Origin: Microbacterium sp. SCN 70-27
GTDB lineage: Bacteria > Actinomycetota > Actinomycetes > Actinomycetales > Microbacteriaceae
Length of the DNA stretch: 44,651 nt
Reading direction: 5' to 3'
NCBI GenBank assembly: GCA_001724425.1
Contig: MEEK01000021.1
Location: 1 to 44,651 of the forward strand
The notes below the pieces were generated by a model. It was not told where the DNA came from. It was given only the letters and a program-made list of their open reading frames with translations, and ran no database searches. This document shows, one piece after another, positions 8,497 through 20,387 of this stretch. Position 1 is the stretch's first letter. Every line of letters starts with the position of its first letter. A program made the position numbers and the translations under genes.

Positions 8497-10641
8497 ATGA
8501 CCAACTACGACGAGATCGACTTCTCTCCGCTCACGGCGCTCACCGACGGTGAGGTGATCACCCACTCGCGTGTCCGCGATGTCACCCTCCCCTCCGGCAA
8601 GGTGCTGGCGCTCATCACGCTCGACAACGGCCGTGACCACACGCGCCCCAACACCCTCGGACCCGCCACGATGACGGCGCTCGGCGAGACGCTCGACTCC
8701 CTCAAGGCGCGCGCTGCCGCGGGCGAGATCCAGGCGGTCGCGGTCACCGGCAAGCAGTACATCCTCGCTGCCGGCGCCGACCTCTCCGACATCACACGCG
8801 TCGGGTCGAAGGCCAACGCGAAGCTCGTGGCGCAGCTCGGACACAAGGTGTTCGGCAAGCTGACGCAGCTCGGCGTGCCGTCCTTCGCCTTCGTCAACGG
8901 GCTCGCGCTCGGCGGCGGCCTCGAGATCGCGCTCAACTCCGACTACCGCACGGTGGATGCCTCTGCGGCCGCCATCGCGCTGCCGGAGGTCTTCCTCGGG
9001 ATCATCCCGGGGTGGGGCGGCGCCTACCTGCTCCCGAACCTCATCGGCATCGAGAACGCCCTCGAGGTGGTGATCTCCAACCCGCTGAAGCAGAACCGCA
9101 TGCTGAAGCCGCAGCAGGCGTACGACCTCGGCATCATGGACGCGATCTTCCCCGCGGCGAACTTCCTCGAGAACTCGCTGCGCTTCGCCGACGGCGTTCT
9201 CACCGGCAAGGTCAAGGTCGAGCGCAAGAACGTGCCCGGCAAGATCGAGCGCACGGTGAAGTGGCCGGTCGCGATCAAGATGGCCCGAGGCATGCTCGAG
9301 TCGAAGATCGGGACCGTTCCCCGCTCCCCCTACGTCGCCCTCGAGCTCCTCGAGAAGGCGAAGGGCGGCACCAAGGAGGAAGGCTTCGCGCGCGAGGACG
9401 AGGCCCTCGCCGACCTCGTCACCGGCGACCAGTTCGCGGCATCCATGTACGCCTTCGACCTGGTGCAGAAGCGCGCGAAGCGCCCCGTCGGCGCGCCCGA
9501 CAAGGCCCTCGCGAAGAAGGTCACGAAGGTCGGGATCATCGGTGCGGGGCTCATGGCGAGCCAGTTCGCGCTGCTGTTCGTGCGCAAGCTCCAGGTGCCG
9601 GTGCTCATCACCGACCTCGACCAGGCGCGCGTCGACAAGGGCGTCGCCTACATCCACGACGAGATCGGCAAGCTCGAGCAGAAGGGCCGCCTCGACACCG
9701 ACACGGCGAACCAGCTCCGCGCCCTCGTCACGGGAACGACCGACAAGAGCCTCTACGCCGACTGCGACTTCGTGATCGAAGCCGTCTTCGAGGAGGTCGG
9801 GGTCAAGCAGGCCGTCTTCGGCGAGATCGAGAAGATCGTCGCCGAGGATGCCATCCTCGCCACCAACACCTCGTCGCTGTCCGTGGAGGAGATCGGCTCG
9901 AAGCTCGCCCACCCCGAGCGGCTCGTCGGGTTCCACTTCTTCAACCCGGTTGCGGTCATGCCGCTCATCGAGATCGTGAAGACGCCGGTGACGACCGAGG
10001 CGGCGCTGTCGACCGCGTTCGTCGTCGCGAAGGGCCTCGGCAAGAACGCCGTGCTGACGGCCGACGCGCCCGGCTTCGTCGTGAACCGCCTGCTCGCGAA
10101 GGTCATGGGCGAAGCGGCACGCGCCGTCTACGAGGGCACCCCGGTCGCGGACGTCGAGAAGGCGTTCGCGCCGCTCGGCCTGCCGATGGGGCCGTTCCAG
10201 CTGATCGACCTGGTCGGCTGGAAGGTCGCCGCCCACGTGCAGGACACGATGGTGCGCGCGTTCCCCGAGCGGTTCTACGCGAACGAGAACTTCCACGCCC
10301 TTGCGGAGCTCGCAGAGGTCGTCGAGAAGGACAAGGGCGGCCGCGTCACGGGCTTCACGAAGGACGCCCACAAGGCGCTCAAGGGGCACGTGGCATCCAC
10401 CCCCGCGTCCGCCGCGACGATCCTCCAGCGCGTGCAGGACGGGCTGGCACAGGAGATCAAGCTGATGCTCGACGAGGGTGTCGTCCCCGAGGTCGAAGAC
10501 ATCGATCTGTGCCTCATCCTCGGCGCCGGCTGGCCGTTCATCGACGGTGGAGCCTCGCCGTACCTCGACCGCGAGGGCGCGAGCGAGCGCGCCTTCGGCG
10601 ACACGTTCCACCACCCCGTCATCCGCGGGATCGGCGGCTGA
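8497..10641 (+). CDS. fadB: Enoyl-CoA hydratase / 3-hydroxyacyl-CoA dehydrogenase fusion
   Basis: 714 residues. The N-terminal crotonase domain (about 1-200) has AAGADLSDI for the CoA site, NGLALGGGLE for the oxyanion hole and LPEVFLGIIPGWGG with the conserved Glu. A Rossmann domain begins at about 345 with VGIIGAGLMASQFA (Ala at a position usually Gly). The dehydrogenase catalytic His is in VGFHFFNPVAVMPL, followed by DAPGFVVNRLL. It hydrates enoyl-CoA and oxidises 3-hydroxyacyl-CoA with NAD. ATG at 8497 follows GAGGAGG at a good distance. Partner of the thiolase upstream. Confidence 0.93.
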   Translation: MTNYDEIDFSPLTALTDGEVITHSRVRDVTLPSGKVLALITLDNGRDHTRPNTLGPATMTALGETLDSLKARAAAGEIQAVAVTGKQYILAAGADLSDITRVGSKANAKLVAQLGHKVFGKLTQLGVPSFAFVNGLALGGGLEIALNSDYRTVDASAAAIALPEVFLGIIPGWGGAYLLPNLIGIENALEVVISNPLKQNRMLKPQQAYDLGIMDAIFPAANFLENSLRFADGVLTGKVKVERKNVPGKIERTVKWPVAIKMARGMLESKIGTVPRSPYVALELLEKAKGGTKEEGFAREDEALADLVTGDQFAASMYAFDLVQKRAKRPVGAPDKALAKKVTKVGIIGAGLMASQFALLFVRKLQVPVLITDLDQARVDKGVAYIHDEIGKLEQKGRLDTDTANQLRALVTGTTDKSLYADCDFVIEAVFEEVGVKQAVFGEIEKIVAEDAILATNTSSLSVEEIGSKLAHPERLVGFHFFNPVAVMPLIEIVKTPVTTEAALSTAFVVAKGLGKNAVLTADAPGFVVNRLLAKVMGEAARAVYEGTPVADVEKAFAPLGLPMGPFQLIDLVGWKVAAHVQDTMVRAFPERFYANENFHALAELAEVVEKDKGGRVTGFTKDAHKALKGHVASTPASAATILQRVQDGLAQEIKLMLDEGVVPEVEDIDLCLILGAGWPFIDGGASPYLDREGASERAFGDTFHHPVIRGIGG

Positions 10642-10665
10642 CGCCGCACGAACCCGCCTGACGCG

Positions 10666-10707
10666 AACAGGGTCGGATGCCGCATTGCGCGGCCTCCGGC
10701 CCTGTTT
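10666..10707 (+). terminator. Terminator of the fad operon
   Basis: AACAGGG (10666-10672) pairs with CCCTGTT (10700-10706); inside, CGGA pairs with TCCG and GCCGC with GCGGC around ATTGC. Three T's end the structure. It lies 25 nt past the fadB stop and upstream of the TetR promoter. Confidence 0.75.
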
Positions 10708-10746
10708 CTCGTGCGGCCCATGTCCGACTCGGAGGCACGCCGCTGG

Positions 10747-10752
10747 TATTCT
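10747..10752 (+). promoter_or_regulatory. -10 box for the tetR-type gene
   Basis: TATTCT ends 6 nt before ATG 10759, so the transcript probably starts at that codon. Confidence 0.5.
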
Positions 10753-10766
10753 CTGAACATGTTCAG
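10753..10766. promoter_or_regulatory. Likely TetR autoregulatory operator
   Basis: CTGAACATGTTCAG is a perfect 14-bp palindrome. It abuts the -10 box and overlaps both the predicted transcription start and the ATG of the TetR gene, so a bound dimer would block initiation. A further TTCAG half-site follows directly. Assignment to this regulator is inferred from position. Confidence 0.65.
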
Positions 10767-11439
10767 TTCAGAGGACGGCGGCGCGATGACGAAGAGCGAG
10801 CGCACGCGCGCGCACCTGCGCGAGGTGGCGCTCCGATCGTTCCGGGAGCGCGGCTACGACGCGACGACGATCCGGCTCATCGCGCAGGAGGCGGGGGTCT
10901 CCGTGGGGACCACCAACTACCACTTCGCGTCGAAGTCCGACCTCGTGCAGGAGCTGTACCTCGACGTGCAGGAGCACCATCGCGCAGCGGCGCTACCGCG
11001 GCTCGCGGAGGCATCCGGCCTCGTCGACCGCCTGCGCGTCGTCTACGACACGGGCCTCGATCAGCTGGGGCCGTACCATGCGCACGCCGCCGAGTTCGTC
11101 TCGGCCGCCCTGGCGCCGCGCTCGTCGATGAATCCGCTCTCTGTCGACTCCGAAGCGGCGCGCGACATCACGGTGGGGCTCTTCGCCGACGCGGTCTCCG
11201 GAGCCGCGCACGCGCTCCCGGGAGACCTCGTCGCCGAACTGCCGCGCGTCTTCTTCCTCGCGCACCTGCTGCTCGCGATGTACTGGGTGTACGACGACTC
11301 ACCGGGCCAGCAGCGCACGCGGCGACTCCTCGACCGCGGTCTCACGCTCTTGCGGCTCGCGCTCCCCCTCGCGCGTGTTCCCCTGCTGCGGAAGCCCCTC
11401 ACGGAGCTCGCCGCAATGATCGGGGAGGCACGGCCGTGA
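10759..11439 (+). CDS. TetR-family transcriptional regulator
   Basis: 226 residues. The N-terminal DNA-binding domain (about 10-60) reads TRAHLREVALRSFRERGYDATTIRLIAQEAGVSVGTTNYHFASKSDL, a textbook TetR helix-turn-helix; the rest is the ligand and dimer domain. Two starts are possible: ATG 10759, 6 nt after TATTCT and leaderless, or ATG 10786 inside. I prefer 10759. Its palindromic operator sits on this start. It overlaps the next membrane-protein gene by 4 nt (GTGA), which is therefore the best candidate target along with itself; the fad operon just upstream is a second possibility. Confidence 0.88.
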   Translation: MFSSEDGGAMTKSERTRAHLREVALRSFRERGYDATTIRLIAQEAGVSVGTTNYHFASKSDLVQELYLDVQEHHRAAALPRLAEASGLVDRLRVVYDTGLDQLGPYHAHAAEFVSAALAPRSSMNPLSVDSEAARDITVGLFADAVSGAAHALPGDLVAELPRVFFLAHLLLAMYWVYDDSPGQQRTRRLLDRGLTLLRLALPLARVPLLRKPLTELAAMIGEARP

Positions 11440-11966
11440 GCCCGGCCGTGGTCTCGCCCCGGACCGCTGCCGAGCCGATGGCGTTCACGGGGCTCGAGTT
11501 CTTCCGCGGCCTCTGTCTCGCCTTCCTGTGGGCGACGGGGCTCATCTCGCTGGCGTGGACCGTGGCGGCCTTTCCCTACGGCCTGTACTCCCTCATGTGG
11601 GTCGTGCCTGCCGCCGGCGCGGCCGCGATCGTCTTCGCGGCTCCCGCCTGGCTGTTGGGGCAGCTCCTGCGGCGTGTGCGACCCCTGCGCTGGCACGTCA
11701 TCGCCTTCGCGACGCTGGGCGCGGTCGTCGGCGTCGTGACCACCCTCGCGTTCCTGGCGTGGTCCGGCGGACCGGGCCCGTACATCGGCGGACCGCTCAA
11801 TGTGATCTACGCGATCAACGTGTCGCTCAGCGCGGCCGCCGTCGCCCTGGGATGGTGGAGAGCCGCCCGCCGTGCCCTGCGCGACGACGCGGCAAGGAGC
11901 CTCGCCGCACGGACTGCGGCTGAGATGCCCGCCCCCGCTCCCGCGTCCGCACCCGCGTCAGAGTGA
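11436..11966 (+). CDS. Small integral membrane protein, unknown function
   Basis: 176 residues. About four hydrophobic segments: 23-45, 50-75, 85-112 and 120-145; the C-terminus is alanine/proline-rich and cytoplasmic-looking. I do not recognise a family. The GTG start at 11436 is in a GTGA overlap with the TetR stop and has GGGGAGG 7 nt before it, so translation is coupled to the regulator. TetR plus membrane protein suggests an exported or sensed small molecule, but nothing in the sequence names it. Its last 9 nt overlap the 3' end of convergent pepN. Confidence 0.78.
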   Translation: MSPAVVSPRTAAEPMAFTGLEFFRGLCLAFLWATGLISLAWTVAAFPYGLYSLMWVVPAAGAAAIVFAAPAWLLGQLLRRVRPLRWHVIAFATLGAVVGVVTTLAFLAWSGGPGPYIGGPLNVIYAINVSLSAAAVALGWWRAARRALRDDAARSLAARTAAEMPAPAPASAPASE

Positions 11967-14486
11967 GGGCTGCGCCGCGCGCACTCTCAACCGGCGCGCG
12001 AGGCCGTCGCGCTGTTCGATGACGAGGCGACGCAGGGCGCCCGGCGCGTCGCCGTTCGCCTCGAGCCACGCGTCGACGTCGCCGAGATCGTCGGATGCCG
12101 GGAACAGCCCGATCACGAGCCGCCGGGCGATCTCGATGCTGCGCTCCTGCCAGACCTCCCGGATACCGGCGAAGTACTCGGCGTCGAACGGGGCGAGGAA
12201 GCGACGTGACGCGCCCGCGCGAACCCCCGCGATCGTCGCATCGAGCTCTTCGTTCGTGAGCGAGGCATCCTGCCACGCGCTCCGCCAGGCGGTCGCCCGT
12301 ACGGTCTCGTCGAGGCGCGCCGCGAGCACCGCACGATGGGCGACACGACCGTGCGAGGTCTCGTCGCGGGCGAGCTCCGCGTCGGCATCCGCCGCTGTCG
12401 CGTGACCGGTCGCGCTCAGCGCCGTGAGCCAGGCCCACCGCAGTTCCGGGTCGAGCCGCAGGCCCGCGGGTGCGAGCGCGCCGTCGAGCATCGCGCGGAT
12501 CTCCGCACTGCGCGCGTCGGCCCCGTCGGCGGCGCCGCCGAGCGCCCGGGCCCACGTGAGCTGGGCGTCCGAGCCCGGGACGGCTGCGTGCAGTGCCGCC
12601 CACGTCGTCTCGAGCCAGCTCGTCGCGAGGGCGCCCCGCTGCTCGGGTGCGGCGTAGTGCGCGACCGCGAAGCCGGCATGGGCGACGGCGTCGGCGAGCA
12701 GGGCGGCGTTGGGCTCGGCCGGTGCATGGCGCGACACGATGTCGAGGTAGCGGGCGACCGGGAGTTCGCCGTCACGAGTGGCATCCCACAGCGCCGCCCA
12801 CACGACCGCCCGAACGAGCGGATCGTCGATTGTGGAGAACGCGGCTGCCGCGGCATCCGTCGACCCGGCATCCAGTCGCACCTTCGCGTACGTCCGATCG
12901 TCGACGTTCGGCACGATCAGGGCGCCCTCGTCCTCGAGAGCGCCTCCGCTCTCGGCGATGGGGAGCCCGGTGCGCTCGGCGGCGATGTCGGCCTCGAGTG
13001 CGTCCCGCAGCACGAGGTTGCCGTTGCGGAGCCCGAAGACGCCGACGGTGAACCGGTGCGGGCGCGGATCGGTCTGGATGAGGCTGAGCTCCCCGTCACT
13101 TCCCCGCTCGACATCGAGCTGCGACATCCCCGTCGTCTCGAGCCACGCCGCACTCCAGGCGCGCAGATCGCGGCCGGAGACCGCTTCCAGCGCGTTGAGA
13201 AGGTCGTCGAGCGTCGTGTTGCCGTAGGCGTGATCGGAGAAGTAGCGCCGCGCGCCGGCGAAGAAGGCGTCCTCGCCGACGTAGGCGACGAGCTGCTTCA
13301 GGACCGCGGCGCCCTTCGCGTAGGTGATGCCGTCGAAGTTCAGCTTCGCGGCCTCGAGGTCGGGGATGTCGGCGACGATCGGATGCGTCGTCGGCAGCTG
13401 ATCCTGCGCATACGCCCAGCCCTTGCGCCTGCTCGCGAAGGTCACCCAGGCATCCGGGAAGCCACCCGCCACGACGGCCGCGTGCGCGCCCATGAAGTCG
13501 GCGAACGATTCCTTCAGCCACAGATCGTCCCACCAGCGCATCGTCGCCAGGTCACCGAACCACATGTGCGCCATCTCGTGCAGGATCGTGTTCGCGCGAC
13601 CCTCGTGCTGTGCGAGCGTCGCCGCACCACGGAACACGTACCGCTCGGTGAACGTCACGAGACCGGGGTTCTCCATCGCGCCGAGGTTGTACTCCGGAAC
13701 GAAGATCTGGTCGTACGTGCCCCAAGGGTAGGCGATCCCGAACGCGTCGGAGTAGAACGTGAGGCCCCGGCGGGTGATGTCGAGGATCTCCGCCGCATCA
13801 CCCGAATCGATGAGGTGCGGTGCGAGAGAGACCCGGCACAGGACCCCGAGCGGCACGTCGCCCTCCGGACCCGCCCACACGCCGTCGACGCGCGCATAGG
13901 GGCCTGCGGCGACGGCGGTGATGTAGCTCGACAGCGGCAGGGTCTCGGCGAAGCTCACCCGCACTCCCCCGTCGATGTCCTCGCGGGATGCCTCGGCGCC
14001 GTTCGAGAGCACCTGCCAGCCGGCGGGTGCCGACACCGTGAAGGTCCACCGGGCCTTGAGGTCGGGCTGCTCGAAGCAGGGGTAGACGCGGCGGCAGTCC
14101 GCCGGCTCGTACTGCGTGTACAGGTAGGTCTCGCCGTCCACGGGATCGCGGAAACGGTGCAGTCCTTCACCCGACGTGCTGTACCGGCCGTGGCCGCGGA
14201 CCGTCACGACGTTGTGTGCGACGAGCCCCGACACCGCGATACGCGCACCGTCCCACTCGACCGGCTGCGCGACGCCGTTGACGACGACCTCGTCGACGGA
14301 TGCCCCGAGGAAGTCGATCCAGGTGGCATCCGCGGTGGACGTGAAGGTGAGCGTGGCCGTCGTGGGGAACGTCTCCCCCTCGGCGCGCTGCGCTTCGCGC
14401 AGATCCAGCTCGACGGCGATCGTGTCGACGTGGATGACGGCGGCGCGTGCCGCCGTCTCATCACGGGTGAGGTTCGCGGTGGTCAC
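11958..14486 (-). CDS. pepN: Aminopeptidase N (M1 family)
   Basis: 842 residues, normal for actinobacterial PepN. The exopeptidase motif GAMENPGLVTF is at about 268-278 and the zinc motif HEMAHMWFGDL at about 297-307 with the downstream Glu in WLKESFADF. A long ERAP1-like C-terminal domain follows. It removes N-terminal residues from peptides in the cytoplasm. The GTG start at 14486 has GGAGG very close by (only 1 nt gap), which is tighter than usual, but no other in-frame start fits. It lies 30 nt downstream of dxs on the same strand and may share its transcript. Confidence 0.93.
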   Translation of the reverse strand: MTTANLTRDETAARAAVIHVDTIAVELDLREAQRAEGETFPTTATLTFTSTADATWIDFLGASVDEVVVNGVAQPVEWDGARIAVSGLVAHNVVTVRGHGRYSTSGEGLHRFRDPVDGETYLYTQYEPADCRRVYPCFEQPDLKARWTFTVSAPAGWQVLSNGAEASREDIDGGVRVSFAETLPLSSYITAVAAGPYARVDGVWAGPEGDVPLGVLCRVSLAPHLIDSGDAAEILDITRRGLTFYSDAFGIAYPWGTYDQIFVPEYNLGAMENPGLVTFTERYVFRGAATLAQHEGRANTILHEMAHMWFGDLATMRWWDDLWLKESFADFMGAHAAVVAGGFPDAWVTFASRRKGWAYAQDQLPTTHPIVADIPDLEAAKLNFDGITYAKGAAVLKQLVAYVGEDAFFAGARRYFSDHAYGNTTLDDLLNALEAVSGRDLRAWSAAWLETTGMSQLDVERGSDGELSLIQTDPRPHRFTVGVFGLRNGNLVLRDALEADIAAERTGLPIAESGGALEDEGALIVPNVDDRTYAKVRLDAGSTDAAAAAFSTIDDPLVRAVVWAALWDATRDGELPVARYLDIVSRHAPAEPNAALLADAVAHAGFAVAHYAAPEQRGALATSWLETTWAALHAAVPGSDAQLTWARALGGAADGADARSAEIRAMLDGALAPAGLRLDPELRWAWLTALSATGHATAADADAELARDETSHGRVAHRAVLAARLDETVRATAWRSAWQDASLTNEELDATIAGVRAGASRRFLAPFDAEYFAGIREVWQERSIEIARRLVIGLFPASDDLGDVDAWLEANGDAPGALRRLVIEQRDGLARRLRVRAAQPSL

Positions 14487-14516
14487 TCCTCCATGCTGTC
14501 ACGGCAGGACGAGGCC

Positions 14517-16475
14517 TCAGCGCTCCTGCGGCTCGCTGTCCTGCGACGGGACGGCCCAGATCGCGCCGGTGTCGCTCGTGGGACGGGCGACCGGGATGCG
14601 GGTGCCGAGCACCTGCGCGACGACGTCGTGCGCGATCTTCGCGGCCGTGAGTCCGGCATCGGTCAGGATCTGCTCGCGTGTGGCGTGATCGATGAACTCG
14701 TCCGGAAGACCCAGTTCGTCGACCGCGGTGTCGACGCCCGACTCGCGCAGCACCTGACGCACGCGCGTGCCGACACCGCCGACGCGGATGCCGTCCTCGA
14801 TCGTGATCACGAGCCGGTGTGCGGCCGCGAGTTCGACGACGCTCGGCTGCACCGGCACGACCCATCGCGGGTCGATCACGGTGGCGCCGATCCCCTGCGC
14901 GCGCAGGCGCTCTGCGACCTCGACCGCGAGATGCGCCATCGGTCCGATGCCGACGAGGAGCACATCCTCGGTGCCTTCGCGCCACAGGAGGTCCGTGCCG
15001 TCGGCGAGACGTTCGAGTGCGGGCAGATCGGGCGAGACGGCGCCCTTCGGGAACCGCACGACGGTGGGGGCGTCCTCGACGGTGATCGCCTCGGCGAACT
15101 CCTCGCGAAGCCGGGCCTCATCCCGCGGGGCGGCGATGCGGATGCCGGGGACGAGCTGCAGCATCGCGAGGTCCCACACGCCGTGGTGGCTCGGACCGTC
15201 GGGGCCCGTGACGCCGGATCGGTCGAGGACGAAGGTGACACCGGCCTTGTGGAGCGCGACGTCCATCATCACCTGGTCGAACGCGCGGTTCATGAACGTG
15301 GCGTAGAGCGCGACGACGGGGTGCAGACCCCCGAAGGCGAGCCCGGCGGCGGATGCCACGGCGTGTTGCTCGGCGATGCCGACGTCGTAGACGCGGTCGG
15401 GGAACTTCTGCGCGAAGGGTTGCAGGCCTGTGGGGCGCAGCATCGCGGCGGTGATCGCGATGATGTCGTCGCGCCGCTCGCCCGCCTCGACGAGGGCATC
15501 GGCGAAGGCATCCGTCCACGCCGTCGCATCGGAGGAGCCGAGGGGTTCGCCGGTCGCCGGGTCGATCTTGCCGACGGCGTGGAACTGATCCGCCTCGTCG
15601 TTGCGGGCGGGCTCGTAGCCGCGCCCCTTCTCGGTGATGACGTGCACGATCACGGGCGCCCGATACGCCTTCGCGAGACGGAGCGTCTCGTCGAGGGCGA
15701 CGAGGTCGTGTCCGTCGATCGGCCCCAGGTACTTGATGTCGAGGTTCGAGTACAGCGCGACGTTGTTCGTGAACCGCGAGAGGAAGCCGTGCGTTCCGCC
15801 GCGGACGCCGCGGTAGATCGCGCGCCCCATCGGCCCGAGTCGGCGGAAGAACGAGTCCGACCCGCGCCGGAGGTTCTCGTACCCGTCGGTCGTGCGCAGC
15901 CGGTTGAGGTAGCGGGCCATGCCGCCGATCGTCGGGGCGTACGAGCGGCCGTTGTCGTTCACGACGATGACGAGGTTCCGGTCGTTGTCGTCGGAGATGT
16001 TGTTGAGCGCCTCCCACGTCATGCCGCCCGTGAGCGCCCCGTCGCCGACGACCGCCACGACATGGCGGTCCGTGCGTCCCGTGCGCGTCAGGGCGCGGGA
16101 GATGCCGTCGGCCCAACTGAGCGAGCTCGAGGCGTGCGACGACTCGACGACGTCGTGCGGGCTCTCCGAGCGCTGGGGGTAGCCTGCGAGGCCGCCGCGC
16201 GATCGGAGACCCGCGAAGTCCTGGCGGCCCGTCAGCAGCTTGTGCACGTACGACTGGTGGCCCGTGTCGAAGACGAACGGGTCGTTCGGAGAATCGAAGA
16301 CGCGGTGCAACGCGATCGTGAGTTCCACGACGCCGAGGTTCGGTCCGAGGTGCCCGCCCGTGCGCGCGACGTTCTGCACGAGGAAGTCACGGATCTCCTG
16401 CGCGAGCTGCGGGAGCTGGTCCGGCGTGAGCCCATCGAGGTCGCGCGGACCGGAGATCGACTCGAGCAGACTCAT
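14517..16475 (-). CDS. dxs: 1-deoxy-D-xylulose-5-phosphate synthase
   Basis: 652 residues, full length. Thiamine-diphosphate motif GDGALTGGMTWEALNN at about 150-165, substrate-site DTGHQSYVHKLL at about 70-81, and the activating Glu in VGIAEQHAVASAAG at about 370. It joins pyruvate and glyceraldehyde-3-phosphate in the first step of the methylerythritol phosphate route to isoprenoids. Starts with ATG at 16475. The preceding gene on this strand, acnA, ends at a strong terminator, so dxs should have its own promoter in the 16476-16572 gap; no clear hexamers are seen. Confidence 0.95.
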   Translation of the reverse strand: MSLLESISGPRDLDGLTPDQLPQLAQEIRDFLVQNVARTGGHLGPNLGVVELTIALHRVFDSPNDPFVFDTGHQSYVHKLLTGRQDFAGLRSRGGLAGYPQRSESPHDVVESSHASSSLSWADGISRALTRTGRTDRHVVAVVGDGALTGGMTWEALNNISDDNDRNLVIVVNDNGRSYAPTIGGMARYLNRLRTTDGYENLRRGSDSFFRRLGPMGRAIYRGVRGGTHGFLSRFTNNVALYSNLDIKYLGPIDGHDLVALDETLRLAKAYRAPVIVHVITEKGRGYEPARNDEADQFHAVGKIDPATGEPLGSSDATAWTDAFADALVEAGERRDDIIAITAAMLRPTGLQPFAQKFPDRVYDVGIAEQHAVASAAGLAFGGLHPVVALYATFMNRAFDQVMMDVALHKAGVTFVLDRSGVTGPDGPSHHGVWDLAMLQLVPGIRIAAPRDEARLREEFAEAITVEDAPTVVRFPKGAVSPDLPALERLADGTDLLWREGTEDVLLVGIGPMAHLAVEVAERLRAQGIGATVIDPRWVVPVQPSVVELAAAHRLVITIEDGIRVGGVGTRVRQVLRESGVDTAVDELGLPDEFIDHATREQILTDAGLTAAKIAHDVVAQVLGTRIPVARPTSDTGAIWAVPSQDSEPQER

Positions 16476-16572
16476 CCTTCGATTCTATGCGGCGGCATCG
16501 TTCGACGCTTCATCCATCGGGAGGGTTGCGTCGACGGGGCGGAGGGTGCAAGGTGCACACGGCTGGGATGCC

Positions 16573-16611
16573 GAGAGGCCCGGCATCCCACGTGGGGATG
16601 CCGGGCCTCTC
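16573..16611 (-). terminator. Terminator of acnA
   Basis: A 17-bp perfect stem, GAGAGGCCCGGCATCCC (16573-16589) with GGGATGCCGGGCCTCTC (16595-16611), closes a 5-nt loop just 12 nt past the acnA stop. No U-tract, typical for the group. Note that each arm contains the abundant GGCATCC/GGATGCC motif. Confidence 0.85.
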
Positions 16612-16623
16612 GCGGCGGATCGC

Positions 16624-19461
<2,838 letters not shown>

Positions 19462-19590
19462 GTTGCTCTCCTTCTTCGGGGGCGCGGCGCACGCCGAACA
19501 GGCGCTTCCGTCTCTCCATCTTCCCCGGCTGCGACCGCGGCGGCTAGTGAGGTCTGCCTTACCCGAAGGACGGCATCCTCGAGGGAAGAA

Positions 19591-19612
19591 TTTATCTTGA
19601 TGTCAAGATAAA
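19591..19612 (-). promoter_or_regulatory. Perfect palindromic operator upstream of acnA
   Basis: TTTATCTTGA and TCAAGATAAA flank two bases, a 22-bp perfect inverted repeat that is strikingly AT-rich for this genome. It lies 130 nt upstream of the acnA start and directly after the DUF3159 stop. From memory it resembles the TATCTTGA-N2-TCAAGATA palindromes of MarR-family TamR, which controls aconitase and related genes in Streptomyces. TTGACA is embedded in it on the minus strand. No MarR gene is in the window. Confidence 0.7.
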
Positions 19613-19616
19613 TCTA

Positions 19617-20387
19617 TCACGCCTCAGCGCCGCTGTCGGAGACCGCGCGGCGCGGGTTGACCCGGCGGACCACGATCCACGTGACGGCCACGAGAACGGC
19701 GAACGGCGGGATGCCGAGGAGGAGTTTCCAGGTGCCGAGCCCGGCCACATCGCCGCTGAAGTAGTACGGCAGTTGCACGGCGAGGCGGACGGCGAACAGG
19801 GCCGCCCACATGATCGTGAGCCAGAAGTACGCGCGGCGCTTGCGGCGGTCGCGCCGCCACGCGACACCCTCCCCCATGAGGAAGCCTCCGGCGAGGCCGA
19901 TGATCGGCCAGCCGACGAGCGCCGAGAGGAGAAGCCCGCCGCCGTACACGGCGTTGAGGATGAGGCCCCAGAGGAACGCGTCGACGGCGCTTCCGGTCAC
20001 GAGAGCCCAGCCGGCGGCGATGAGGGCGCCGATGAGACCGCCGACGGCGGAGCCGAACGGCTGCCGCGCCGCCAGGCGGATGACCGTCAGCACGACGGCG
20101 GCGCCGACCGACAGCGCGATCGCGAGGATCAGGTTGTTCCCCGAGACGATGTAGCTGACGACGAACAGCAGCGTCGGCAGGAGCGACTCCGCGATCCCGC
20201 GCGGCCCGCCGATGGCGCGCCACACGACCTCGCCGGTCGTCGCGTCCTGCTGGGGGTCGAACCCGGCGCGACGCGCCGCTCCCCCGAGCGCCTGACCGAG
20301 CACGTCGGATGCCGCGGGCGGGGTCAGGGCGTCCGCGGGCGCCTCATCGGCCGCCTGCTCGCCGTCGGGGTGCGCGTCGGAGCTCAT
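19617..20387 (-). CDS. DUF3159 membrane protein
   Basis: 256 residues. Residues 1-50 are acidic and cytoplasmic; six hydrophobic segments lie between about 70 and 245. The sequence fits DUF3159 throughout (for example WRAIGGPRGIAESLLPTLLFV and YFWLTIMWAALFAVRLAVQLPYYFSG). Function unknown. Starts with ATG in an ATGA overlap with DUF3710 (20384-20387), so it is the third gene of the coupled dut-DUF3710-DUF3159 operon. Confidence 0.9.
   Translation of the reverse strand: MSSDAHPDGEQAADEAPADALTPPAASDVLGQALGGAARRAGFDPQQDATTGEVVWRAIGGPRGIAESLLPTLLFVVSYIVSGNNLILAIALSVGAAVVLTVIRLAARQPFGSAVGGLIGALIAAGWALVTGSAVDAFLWGLILNAVYGGGLLLSALVGWPIIGLAGGFLMGEGVAWRRDRRKRRAYFWLTIMWAALFAVRLAVQLPYYFSGDVAGLGTWKLLLGIPPFAVLVAVTWIVVRRVNPRRAVSDSGAEA

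Noticed and set aside
10753..10766. LexA (SOS) box at the TetR start
   Set aside because: Actinobacterial LexA boxes have GAAC and GTTC separated by 4 nt; here the gap is 2 nt, and a TetR gene starts on the site.
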